A stretch of DNA of 6,544 bases from Candidatus Krumholzibacteriia bacterium. Its GTDB lineage: Bacteria > Krumholzibacteriota > Krumholzibacteriia > LZORAL124-64-63. The stretch covers positions 1 through 6,544 of the forward strand of contig JACZKN010000051.1 in NCBI GenBank assembly GCA_014859985.1, given 5' to 3'. The notes under the pieces were generated by a model. It had not been told where the DNA came from and did not search any database. It saw only the letters and a program-made list of their open reading frames with translations. A program made the position numbers and the translations under genes. This document shows positions 1 through 6,205 of the stretch, one piece after another. The number at the start of each line of letters is the position of its first letter. Position 1 is the stretch's first letter.

Positions 1-141
1 AGATGCTCGGCACATCTGCAGCGTCCGGTGCTCCGACTCGGTCAGCAGCGCCGCCGGCTCCAGCGCCCCCTGCCGCTCGATCCACACGTACTTGCGCCGT
101 CCGACCAGCTCCTCGCTGATCGGCACCTCGTAGGCCAGGGA
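1..141. repeat. Terminal direct repeat, left copy
   Basis: This stretch is identical, base for base, to 6404-6544. It lies inside the HTH regulator reading frame on the minus strand (codons 62-108). Because both copies sit exactly at the contig ends, the simplest explanation is overlap of a circular assembly, with a unit length of 6,403 bp. Real flanking duplicates or a collapsed tandem array remain possible. Confidence 0.95.
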
Positions 142-324
142 TATGTCGTCGATGAGCCGCAGCACCGTCTGCTTCGAGCACCCCAGGCTGCGGGCCAGCT
201 CGGTCAGGCTGTACCGACGCCCGGTGAACAGCAGCTTGGCGAACAGCGAGATGAGCTTCTCGCCGTAGCTGCGGTCCGGGCTGTGGCGGGCGTTCCGGTT
301 GGTACGGGTCACGCCGTCGAGCAT
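1..324 (-). CDS. HTH transcriptional regulator, WYL/YafY-like class, N-terminal part (runs off the window edge)
   Basis: This is the N-terminal 108 codons of a DNA-binding regulator, starting at an ATG at 322-324 and running off the left edge. Residues about 20-62 form a winged-helix-type HTH: a helix with GEKLISLFAKLLFTG, then RYSLTELARSLGCSKQTVLR, which has the usual helix-turn-recognition-helix pattern. Residues 63-92 (AYEVPISEEL, then RRKYVWIERQ) resemble the wing and linker of proteins that carry a C-terminal WYL ligand-binding domain. LTESEHRTLQ at 95-104 matches the first helix that normally opens that second part. Family members are usually around 300 residues, so the effector half is missing here. 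No Shine-Dalgarno is visible before the ATG, so a leaderless or very short leader is likely. An inverted repeat lies 9 bp upstream. The exact subfamily is uncertain. Confidence 0.72.
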   Translation of the reverse strand, partial: MLDGVTRTNRNARHSPDRSYGEKLISLFAKLLFTGRRYSLTELARSLGCSKQTVLRLIDDISLAYEVPISEELVGRRKYVWIERQGALEPAALLTESEHRTLQMCRAS

Positions 325-333
325 GAGGCTTGT

Positions 334-360
334 CCATTCCGCGGGACGGAATGGTACCAT
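334..360. promoter_or_regulatory. Candidate operator: overlapping inverted repeats upstream of the HTH regulator
   Basis: CCATTCCG at 334-341 and its exact reverse complement CGGAATGG at 347-354 are separated by 5 bp. A perfect 10-bp palindrome, ATGGTACCAT (351-360), overlaps the right arm. The repeat ends 9 bp before the regulator start codon and overlaps its putative -10 box. This is the usual place for an autoregulatory operator of an HTH protein. The symmetry is seen directly; that the regulator binds it is inference. Confidence 0.5.
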
Positions 361-380
361 GGGTTGTTGTTGGGGATCAA
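351..380 (-). promoter_or_regulatory. Putative sigma-70 promoter of the HTH regulator
   Basis: On the minus strand, TTGATC (375-380) resembles a -35 box and TACCAT (351-356) a -10 box. Each matches consensus at 4 of 6 positions, with an 18-bp spacer. Transcription would begin inside the 334-354 inverted repeat and give a leader of only about 20 nt. The matches are modest. Confidence 0.3.
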
Positions 381-403
381 GAGGTTTTGGGGTTTTGCAT
401 GGG
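361..403 (+). other. G/T-rich strand-biased tract with four G-runs
   Basis: Bases 361-420 contain only 4 C and 6 A; the other 50 are G or T. Four G-runs at 361-363, 372-375, 389-392 and 401-403 are separated by 8, 13 and 8 bases. That is a loose G-quadruplex pattern with loops longer than the classical limit. The tract lies just upstream of the regulator promoter. No coding signal is seen in it. Confidence 0.3.
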
Positions 404-453
404 TTTGTTCGTTTGGCTGATTGTGAGATATTTTGTCCGGAAGGCGTAGTAAC

Positions 454-735
454 CCGGCAATCCCGGGGTCAGCGACTCCGGATACGCGACTAAGCCATAT
501 GGGCATGTAGCGGTCCTGTCCTCCGGCGGATCTGCGGGCGACCGGGACCACGGTGGTCGACGCTTAGCATCAGGGGTTGCCGGTTATCAGCGCGATCCCT
601 GTCCTGCCCGAGCCGCTCGACCTGGCTGCCACTAAAAGGGGCAATCACCCAGGCGGTCGAGGACCAACCGAACTCACCGCTCGCAGCCCTCGATGAATGG
701 GCCCCCCGGCAACCCCGGATCGGATCACTTAGCCA
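454..735. repeat. Non-coding repeat region with three copies of the CCGGCAAYCCC core
   Basis: The core occurs at 454-464 (CCGGCAATCCC), inverted at 573-583 (GGGGTTGCCGG) and again direct at 706-716 (CCGGCAACCCC). The two direct copies share more loosely matching sequence downstream: CCGG, then GGAT, then a TAAGCCA or TTAGCCA ending near 497 and 735. A 13-bp symmetric site (GACCAC, G, GTGGTC at 546-558) lies between them. The stretch from 325 to 746 contains no convincing gene. It may be eroded terminal repeats of mobile elements, or a structured region downstream of the operon. Nothing here identifies a specific element family. Confidence 0.45.
616..661. other. Imperfect stem-loop downstream of the operon
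   Basis: CTCGACC (616-622) pairs with GGTCGAG (655-661), TGG (623-625) with CCA (649-651) and TGCC (627-630) with GGCA (640-643). A 9-base loop remains. On the operon strand it lies about 86 bp past the last stop codon. No run of T follows, so it is not a textbook intrinsic terminator. It could be a weak 3' hairpin or part of the repeat region. Confidence 0.35.
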
Positions 736-746
736 ATTGATAGCGC

Positions 747-1850
747 CTAGAAACCGATCTTGGCGACGGATATGCGCACGGTCGCACGCACTTGCGCATT
801 GCGCTCTTCTACCGCCCGGCAGCCCCGGGCCCATTCATCTAGGCGGCGTCGATTTTCCCTGAAAGCAGATGAATCCTTAACACGGCCCGTTTTCGCTACA
901 GCGGCACCAATTCCCGCTCCCAAGGAAATACACAGCGCGTAAGATGCTCCCTCTTCGAATTCCGGTTCGTCTCTACTGGCTTGCGCGTTCAAATAGCCCA
1001 AGACGACCCCAGCCACTGCGCCCAGCGCCGCCCACTTGCCGCGTTGCTTGGTATATCGATACACGCGCAGAAGCGCGGGTGCAGGCGGTTCCGGGCGTAC
1101 TTCTGTTCCATAAGGTGCCTCGAGGATGACCCGACATTCGGCGGATACTTGTGTAAAACACGACATATTTGGATAGCCCGCGACTAGGGTAAATGCATAG
1201 TCCCCAGATCTCAACAATACGTTGTTGGCACTACGCCCATTCCACGAGAAACTACTGCCAGAAGAAACACCTAGCAACGAAATCTTCTTGCTAAACGGCG
1301 AACCGATTTCTCTTGCAAAAAGACGCAATGAATTGGTATGGTGAGCGCTAGTTGGAAGATTCTCCCAAGTAGCCGTAACCAGACACGCACCCATTTCTAA
1401 CGGATAAAACGACCCTTCAGTAATTTTTATAGTGGACAGTACCGGAAAAGACATTTTCGTATTTCCAAAAAAGGCGATTTTGCCGGGCGAGAATCGCGCT
1501 GGATCAAGTTCCAGATCAGGATTGTAGCACAATGCGAGTCTGATTTGAGCCCCCGCATTTACCTCATCACCTTCAATAAGGTTGATCATTCCGAGATAAA
1601 GATGCGCCTCGGACAGTATCAACCGGCCATGTTCAGCAGCTACAATATCGTCAAATAATGCGCGCGATTGTTTGTAATGGCCGTACTCATACTCGGCAAT
1701 TGCATGAGAAAGTTCCGCGGCGGAGCCAATACCAAGGGGAAGGATTAGGCAAGTGCAAGATGCAACGACGAACGCGAAACATGTCGAATTTCGCTTAATA
1801 CAACTTCGAGCATTTTGCAAATTATTACCCCCGCTAGGACGCGATATCAT
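747..1850 (-). CDS. Exported TPR-like protein with FlgD/Ig-like domain and two C-terminal hydrophobic segments
   Basis: This 367-residue protein is the last gene of the cluster. A basic segment (K19 R20) and hydrophobic residues 23-41, ending in GIGSAAE, form a probable signal peptide cleaved near residue 44. Residues about 46-130 look like TPR helices ending in LDPARFSPGKI, a signature shared with the upstream gene. Residues about 135-225 resemble a FlgD-type Ig fold, with FSWNGR followed by LRSGDYAFTL. EAPYGTEVRPEP (244-255) precedes two Gly/Ala-rich hydrophobic segments (about 273-290 and 303-320), then a charged tail. The ATG at 1850 has a poor ribosome site and leaves a long n-region. 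A TTG at 1820 preceded by GGGGG (1828-1832, 7-nt spacing) would give a more usual signal peptide and 357 residues. It lies 45 bp after its paralog and is probably cotranscribed. I see no catalytic motif and assign no specific function. Confidence 0.85.
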   Translation of the reverse strand: MISRPSGGNNLQNARSCIKRNSTCFAFVVASCTCLILPLGIGSAAELSHAIAEYEYGHYKQSRALFDDIVAAEHGRLILSEAHLYLGMINLIEGDEVNAGAQIRLALCYNPDLELDPARFSPGKIAFFGNTKMSFPVLSTIKITEGSFYPLEMGACLVTATWENLPTSAHHTNSLRLFAREIGSPFSKKISLLGVSSGSSFSWNGRSANNVLLRSGDYAFTLVAGYPNMSCFTQVSAECRVILEAPYGTEVRPEPPAPALLRVYRYTKQRGKWAALGAVAGVVLGYLNAQASRDEPEFEEGASYALCISLGAGIGAAVAKTGRVKDSSAFRENRRRLDEWARGCRAVEERNAQVRATVRISVAKIGF

Positions 1851-1895
1851 GTGCCGCCGTACACCGAAATCAGAACACGCGGCCAGTCCCAGACG

Positions 1896-3194
1896 CTACT
1901 CGCCCGCGCCATCAATGGTAAGCCGCACTCTCGCCGTCTGCTCAACCTGGCGGTTATATTCGGCTACCGAGCGGCGATCAGCGCTATATTTCTCTTCTAA
2001 CAATCTGTTTTTTTCTATATTATCAGGTAGTTCTTCAGTTACTATAGTCTTCTCACTAGCAGATTTAGCACCTAGCCAGATACCTCCCACCGTAGCCCCT
2101 ACCAGAAGCACTCCACCGTGAATTTGCTTATCTTCGTCCGGTACACCTGCTTGCAGAGTTGCATCAAGGACAATCCCTCCCAACGCCCCGACCATAGCCC
2201 CAACAAGAAGGCCCCGAAAAAACCCTTTTGCGCCTTCTGCCTGCCAGCTCTCGCGCGTCGTTCGATATAGCATCGGCCTGTTCGGCTCCGGAAGTCTATT
2301 TGTCCCATAAGGAGCGTCGAGCTCGATCCGCAATATCCCTCCCCACGCTTGCTCCGCAATCAGCTCTCCTCCCGCGACTCGAACTACAACCGGCTCACAA
2401 CCCTCTACACTTAGCCATTCCTTGCTACGCCACCCTTTAAGCGACATCGTCGTACTAACAGTCTCTTCACCACCAAAGTTCTTCCCCCCTTTCGCAAGAC
2501 TGCCTACTGGCAAATCAAACGTATCCTCCCGCGCCAAAAACTCAATGGTTGCCGTAGCAGCCCGTGGCGCTACCATTTCTTTAGTGTTCACGGTCCAGTG
2601 CAACAAAACGTGAGGCCAATCGCTTCCGTACACATAACACCACTTTTCGTCCGTCGTCACGCGATTCAAGTGTACTACTCCATCTACTGCCGACTCGAAC
2701 ATCTTCACTCTACCCGGCGAGTAGACGCTTGGGTCTAACGAGAACTCTATGTCATACGACTTGGCTAAGCGCAAGTACCGCGCAGCATTAATCATATCAC
2801 CGACAGCATAGCTCGCTAACCCCGCATAGCTTGCCAACCTCGCGAACTCCGCAGTAGTTGCTGGCCCCGCTAACCCACGAGCCGCGATATCAAGAGCATC
2901 CCTGAAGCTGCCGGACCGATATTTTCTCTCTACTTCTTTGCACTCCTCACTAGTGACACTCCGATTCCACTGCTGCCACGTCTCAATAATGTTTACCGCT
3001 CTGCCGCATCGATCAGCTGGCTGTAGTGCTGCCCACGCGCCTGCTGTAACCCGCTCCGGCCAGACCGCATAATTGTCGCTAACACCCGCTAAGGTCGGAG
3101 CATCACAAATTAGGTACGCCGCCACGCCAACAACTTGCAATGCTCTTGCAATCGCAACTCCGGATAGCAGGCCTAAATATTTTCCTGTTTTCAT
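1896..3194 (-). CDS. Exported TPR-like protein, paralog of the downstream gene
   Basis: With the ATG at 3192-3194 the product has 432 residues. This start is preferred over an in-frame TTG at 3218 because GGGGGTGG lies just upstream and MKTGK followed by a hydrophobic stretch (about 6-31) makes a standard export signal. LIC near residue 30 lacks the small residue a lipobox needs. Residues about 85-170 form helical TPR-like repeats ending in LDPSVYSPGRVKMFE. DAPYGTNRLPEP (about 293-304), two glycine-rich hydrophobic segments (about 326-343 and 361-376) and the NRLLEEKY and YNRQ tail correspond in order to the 747-1850 product. The two genes are therefore diverged tandem duplicates. The middle region (about 175-290) is much less conserved and its Ig-like motif is hard to see. 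The protein is probably anchored in the membrane by the glycine-rich hairpin. Function unknown. Confidence 0.85.
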   Translation of the reverse strand: MKTGKYLGLLSGVAIARALQVVGVAAYLICDAPTLAGVSDNYAVWPERVTAGAWAALQPADRCGRAVNIIETWQQWNRSVTSEECKEVERKYRSGSFRDALDIAARGLAGPATTAEFARLASYAGLASYAVGDMINAARYLRLAKSYDIEFSLDPSVYSPGRVKMFESAVDGVVHLNRVTTDEKWCYVYGSDWPHVLLHWTVNTKEMVAPRAATATIEFLAREDTFDLPVGSLAKGGKNFGGEETVSTTMSLKGWRSKEWLSVEGCEPVVVRVAGGELIAEQAWGGILRIELDAPYGTNRLPEPNRPMLYRTTRESWQAEGAKGFFRGLLVGAMVGALGGIVLDATLQAGVPDEDKQIHGGVLLVGATVGGIWLGAKSASEKTIVTEELPDNIEKNRLLEEKYSADRRSVAEYNRQVEQTARVRLTIDGAGE

Positions 3195-3196
3195 TG

Positions 3197-3204
3197 CCAC
3201 CCCC
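3197..3204 (-). promoter_or_regulatory. Ribosome binding site that decides the start at 3194
   Basis: The minus strand reads GGGGGTGG ending two bases before the ATG at 3194, so the G-run is about 5 nt away. The TTG at 3218 has no comparable site. A similar GGGGGT precedes the alternative TTG start of the paralog at 1820. Confidence 0.45.
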
Positions 3205-3224
3205 GTAAGCGCGAACAACGCAGT

Positions 3225-3230
3225 ATTCTA
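3225..3230 (-). promoter_or_regulatory. Possible -10 box of an internal promoter
   Basis: TAGAAT on the minus strand matches the -10 consensus at 5 of 6 positions. It sits in the unusually long 141-bp gap before the third gene and would give a leader of about 20-25 nt. No good -35 box is found at 17 bp (CGGGCA, 3 of 6), so support is weak. Confidence 0.2.
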
Positions 3231-3246
3231 ACCGTAATCCCTATTC

Positions 3247-3264
3247 ATGCCCGTCTCCGGGCAC
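3247..3264 (-). other. Stem-loop with GAGA tetraloop in the gap between second and third genes
   Basis: On the operon strand TGCCCG, loop GAGA, CGGGCA form a 6-bp perfect stem, extendable by one G-U pair. GAGA is a stable GNRA tetraloop. No T-run follows, so it is not a standard terminator. It could stabilise or mark processing of the message between the second and third genes. Confidence 0.4.
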
Positions 3265-3335
3265 GTGCTTGGGCTCCAGGAACAACCTAAATCTCGCACC
3301 CAGCATACATATCCCAGTTAATTGCATGCCCCTCG

Positions 3336-4577
3336 TTATTCTACGATGCCAGTTGGGGCACCATCAACACGCTCGCGGTAGACGGCCTCGTGCGCTATAT
3401 GATAGCGATTTACGACGTAAGCCATCCGCTCGACAGAGAGCAGTATAATCCATACGATAATCTTTGTCCCCAGGGCCAGTGCTGCGACCGCGGCACAATA
3501 GGCCACATATGTCAGACGATAGAACGGCACGTTTCCGGAAACAATTACCGCCAAAGTCGACAGAAAAACGACGGCCATTGACGCCAGACAGACAACAAGC
3601 GCGGCTGTTCCCATTCCGCGGCACGTACTATAAGTCACATAATAGATATCGGAGCTCGCAGTGCGGCCGAGCCTATGCACTGAAGCTTTTCGCGCGACCC
3701 AAAATAGAGCGATCAGTATAATCGCACCATACACACCCAAGCACAACCGGGGCAAGCCCGCCGACCATATTTCTCTGCGCTGCGCTGCCGCGGCCTGTCT
3801 TGCATTTGCCTTCGCTGCGCGAGATCGCTGAGCCTCGCGGTCGTTATGCTCCAATCGCGCCCGCCTCTCTAATTCTATGGCTGCGCGACTGTTCGCCTCC
3901 ATCATACCCATGATTTTCACGCGATCATTGCTGGAATTCACCGCGGATTCGATGACGTCCAAATCAGTAACCGGCCGACACGAGTCTAATTGTATTACGA
4001 TCGCGGAACGCGCGGTATCGAAATTCGCTCCGACAACATTGCCGATGACCAAAGTTTTATAATCGCAAGCTTCGATTTGCAGCCTTCCACGAGCCAGAAG
4101 CAAATCCCTCGCTCCCTTGATGCGCTCGTCAAGATTAGCCAACTCTGCGTACGGGAACGCATCCTGCGCAAGAAGGTGTTGTCGCTGTACCTGCAATCTC
4201 ACAAGATCTTCGCGCACTGAAGCCATCACACCCGAGAGATCTGCAGACGCACCTGGCACGACAGCTACAAGACTATCAGTCAAGTTGGCGAAAGGCACAG
4301 CAAAGGTTAACCGGCCGTACAACTGCGCTAGCGTTACTGCGCTGCCCGCGCGCCGCTCAGTCTCCTCGGAGTCCAAAAGGATAACGGACCGCCCTTTCAG
4401 AAAGTGACTGCTCGTTGAATACAACGACGGATCAAACGGTTGCTTTGCATAGGTACCGCGGTTCTGTATATACGGTACTACCAGGCCAATGACTACAATC
4501 AGGACAAGCGCTGCCGCCCCAATCACGACAATATTATACACCAGTTGCATCTCAATTGACCTTGAGGATTTTGTCAT
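3336..4577 (-). CDS. Multispanning membrane protein with large coiled-coil extracytoplasmic domain
   Basis: This 413-residue protein starts at an ATG with TAGGAG 7 nt upstream (4585-4590), 35 bp after the lipoprotein gene. Hydrophobic segments lie at about 12-36, 277-295, 321-347 and 352-382. Basic residues after the second (RKASVHRLGR, 296-305) suggest an N-in, C-in topology with residues 37-276 outside the cytoplasm. That domain has two charged helical stretches likely to form coiled coils: about 121-165 (VREDLVRLQVQRQH and following) and about 225-270 (many Arg, Glu and Ala). It also contains a pair of cysteines (C171, C200) that could form a disulfide. I do not recognise the family and see no enzyme, ATPase or transporter motif. 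Position in the cluster suggests an inner-membrane platform or tether for the exported partners; this is inference. Confidence 0.85.
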   Translation of the reverse strand: MTKSSRSIEMQLVYNIVVIGAAALVLIVVIGLVVPYIQNRGTYAKQPFDPSLYSTSSHFLKGRSVILLDSEETERRAGSAVTLAQLYGRLTFAVPFANLTDSLVAVVPGASADLSGVMASVREDLVRLQVQRQHLLAQDAFPYAELANLDERIKGARDLLLARGRLQIEACDYKTLVIGNVVGANFDTARSAIVIQLDSCRPVTDLDVIESAVNSSNDRVKIMGMMEANSRAAIELERRARLEHNDREAQRSRAAKANARQAAAAQRREIWSAGLPRLCLGVYGAIILIALFWVARKASVHRLGRTASSDIYYVTYSTCRGMGTAALVVCLASMAVVFLSTLAVIVSGNVPFYRLTYVAYCAAVAALALGTKIIVWIILLSVERMAYVVNRYHIAHEAVYRERVDGAPTGIVE

Positions 4578-4584
4578 CCAAATA

Positions 4585-4590
4585 CTCCTA
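4585..4590 (-). promoter_or_regulatory. Ribosome binding site of the membrane protein gene
   Basis: TAGGAG on the minus strand lies 7 nt before the ATG at 4577. It is identical to the site of the first gene, which supports translation of both from one message. Confidence 0.6.
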
Positions 4591-4612
4591 GGGTACGGAC
4601 ATTTTTGGAGAC

Positions 4613-5983
4613 CTAAATACGTACAACCGTTGTGCCACCACCGACAACCTCAATCTTGCGGACCTCAGTTGTGCCGTTCGGATAATCTATCGTGATCTCG
4701 TGCTCTCCACATGGAACACGATCGTAGAAAGCAGGTGTCTCTTTTTTGTCATCGCCTCCTAGCGTAACGTATGCCCAGCCGCCTGGTCGCAGCACACTTA
4801 ACGCACCAAATTCTGGGAAAATGACGTTCAAAACAATTTGTTTGGTAGTCACCGTCCCAGTCCATGGACCGCATCGGCCGGCTACACACGCTCGTACACG
4901 GTAGTAGAGCCGGGATGCGTCACCCGGGGCATTTTGAATTCGAATTTTGGGCGCTTGCGAGCGCTCAAGCCGTCGCGTATAGCGTGGAAGGAATTCCGGC
5001 TCACTGGATTCATCTATGTCGTAGTATTCTGCGCCCGACACGGGCGACCATACTAGTTCGTAGGAACTATTCTCTAAAACCGTGTCGCCCGGGTCCGCTA
5101 CTAGAGGAGCCTCTAGCATTACAAGATCGGTGGGTGGGCTTGCAGTTGTGCTGTTATCGCCCGCGGTATGATCAGACGCAGTAGCGGTCGCTATGTGATC
5201 CTTTGACCATGGCCCGCTTCCCGCAGCATTGAGCGCCCTTACGCGAAAGGCGATATCTCCCGGCTGAATTGCTTGAGGATTGTACAAAAATTCCGGCACA
5301 TCGATACGCCCACACATCGTGTATTCCTGGCTGACGTCAATCTGTCTTAGCGCAACCTCGTATTCTCTGGCGCTAGATACAGCGCTCCAGCTAAGCGGCA
5401 GCACCCTATCTATCATGAACTCTTTCGGGCCGGAGATTTCCGGGGCGACTACAGGCCTGAGCAAGGTACTCTTTGGTTTTTGCACTGCTATGTCAATATA
5501 GTGTCCGGCAGCAGCTTCGAATGTCTTTTGTATTGGCTTTTGATAAGGGGCGAGTAATTCTAAAGTATGTTTACCCGATGGCAGAACGAATGTACATGGA
5601 GTTGTGCCAATGACGCCTCCGTAGGGCAGATAGCGGACCTCAGCGTGAGTATTCGAAGTGATTGACACAGTTATACTATCCGGTCGCATCTTGACTGTAA
5701 GCGATTTACCATCAAAAATGCGGTCCTCAGGTAAATATCCAGGTAGTGAGAAACAGACGCGCGCGCCGATGCCATCTTCCGGCAACGAGATACGGCCGAA
5801 GCCTATTTGTTGTCGGGATGGTACACGAATGACAGTTTCGGCTGGATTTGCTATAACGCTTATGAGGCCATTGCGGGTTGTCGAGACTTCTTTCGATTTC
5901 GGACTGGCCGGCTTGCTGTTTGAGCAAGACGCCACCAAGGCCAGACAGGCTAGCGCAGTAAGACCAATCACATTGGTTCGCAT
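4613..5983 (-). CDS. Lipoprotein with PEGA and fibronectin-III-like domains
   Basis: This 456-residue protein opens the cluster. A short signal peptide ends in the lipobox VASC, with the lipidated cysteine at residue 20 and Ser at +2. Under the E. coli rule that favours the outer membrane. Two PEGA-like beta units follow: about 38-101, diverged, and about 102-168, with IGTTPCTFVLPSGKHTLEL, the typical G-TP-lpxG-h pattern. Two fibronectin-III-like repeats come next, at about 187-269 (LPLSWSAVSSAREYEV, then FRVRALNAAGSGPWS) and about 300-382 (YELVWSPVSGAEYYDI, then YRVRACVAGRCGPW). A final PEGA-like domain spans about 392-456 (VTLGGDDKKETPAFYDRVPCGEHEI). These are binding or scaffold folds with no catalytic residues. 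The ATG is well placed, 9 nt after TAGGAG (5993-5998). Alone it could bind cell-wall polymers or proteins; with its neighbours it probably forms the outer-membrane part of an assembly. Confidence 0.9.
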   Translation of the reverse strand: MRTNVIGLTALACLALVASCSNSKPASPKSKEVSTTRNGLISVIANPAETVIRVPSRQQIGFGRISLPEDGIGARVCFSLPGYLPEDRIFDGKSLTVKMRPDSITVSITSNTHAEVRYLPYGGVIGTTPCTFVLPSGKHTLELLAPYQKPIQKTFEAAAGHYIDIAVQKPKSTLLRPVVAPEISGPKEFMIDRVLPLSWSAVSSAREYEVALRQIDVSQEYTMCGRIDVPEFLYNPQAIQPGDIAFRVRALNAAGSGPWSKDHIATATASDHTAGDNSTTASPPTDLVMLEAPLVADPGDTVLENSSYELVWSPVSGAEYYDIDESSEPEFLPRYTRRLERSQAPKIRIQNAPGDASRLYYRVRACVAGRCGPWTGTVTTKQIVLNVIFPEFGALSVLRPGGWAYVTLGGDDKKETPAFYDRVPCGEHEITIDYPNGTTEVRKIEVVGGGTTVVRI

Positions 5984-5992
5984 ATTCGCTAA

Positions 5993-5998
5993 CTCCTA
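5993..5998 (-). promoter_or_regulatory. Ribosome binding site of the lipoprotein gene
   Basis: TAGGAG on the minus strand lies 9 nt before the ATG at 5983. I could not find a convincing -35/-10 pair between 5984 and 6200 for the operon, so its promoter is not assigned. Confidence 0.55.
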
Positions 5999-6020
5999 TA
6001 TCGAAAAAGATACGATGCGC

Positions 6021-6083
6021 TCAGATCGATTCGGACACTTTCACATTGCCACATTCACTAGCGTACTTCAAGCGACTATTCAT
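6021..6083 (-). CDS. Possible 20-residue leader ORF or transposase fragment
   Basis: An ATG at 6081-6083 opens 20 codons ending in TGA, with GGAG 11 nt upstream, about 37 bp before the operon's first gene. The peptide contains RLKYASECGNV, loosely like the first helix of IS481/IS3-type transposases. It could equally be a leader peptide or chance. No composition typical of attenuation (runs of one amino-acid codon) is seen. Confidence 0.15.
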   Translation of the reverse strand: MNSRLKYASECGNVKVSESI

Positions 6084-6126
6084 CGTTCAGGTAGCTCCTA
6101 GACCATCAGCAAAATTCAGACTAGCC

Positions 6127-6142
6127 GGGCTGCATGCAGCCC
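6127..6142. promoter_or_regulatory. 16-bp perfect palindrome upstream of the operon
   Basis: GGGCTGCATGCAGCCC is fully self-complementary and lies 144 bp upstream of the lipoprotein start. A regulator dimer site, a restriction-type symmetric site or a short hairpin are all possible. On the plus strand AACATTTT follows, which is too weak to call a terminator. Confidence 0.35.
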
Positions 6143-6205
6143 AACATTTTGGTAGTCTTCCACGGCTAACCGAGGGCCTTCCCGCGGACGTTGAAAGGAA
6201 CATCC

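Noticed and set aside
28..420. 130-codon plus-strand open frame
   Set aside because: It is the antisense of the HTH regulator, GC-rich and Arg/Gln/Leu-heavy, with no recognisable domain.
616..661. Intrinsic terminator of the operon
   Set aside because: The stem is interrupted and no T-run follows it on the operon strand; the only T-rich bases are in the loop.
1..746. Integron attC or Xer dif-type recombination sites, CRISPR repeats, tRNA or rRNA genes
   Set aside because: The inverted repeats lack attC core sites of the RYYYAAC/GTTRRRY type. No dif-like 28-mer, regularly spaced repeat or tRNA cloverleaf was seen here or elsewhere in the window.
490..834. 114-codon minus-strand open frame overlapping the end of the last operon gene
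   Set aside because: It overlaps the well-supported 747-1850 gene in another frame, has low-complexity Arg/Gly/Ser composition and no domain pattern.
1753..2121. 122-codon plus-strand open frame
   Set aside because: It is antisense to the start of one paralog and the end of the other, both with signal peptides or conserved signatures on the minus strand.
5658..6101. 147-codon plus-strand open frame
   Set aside because: It is antisense to the lipoprotein's signal peptide and first PEGA region and has no family features.
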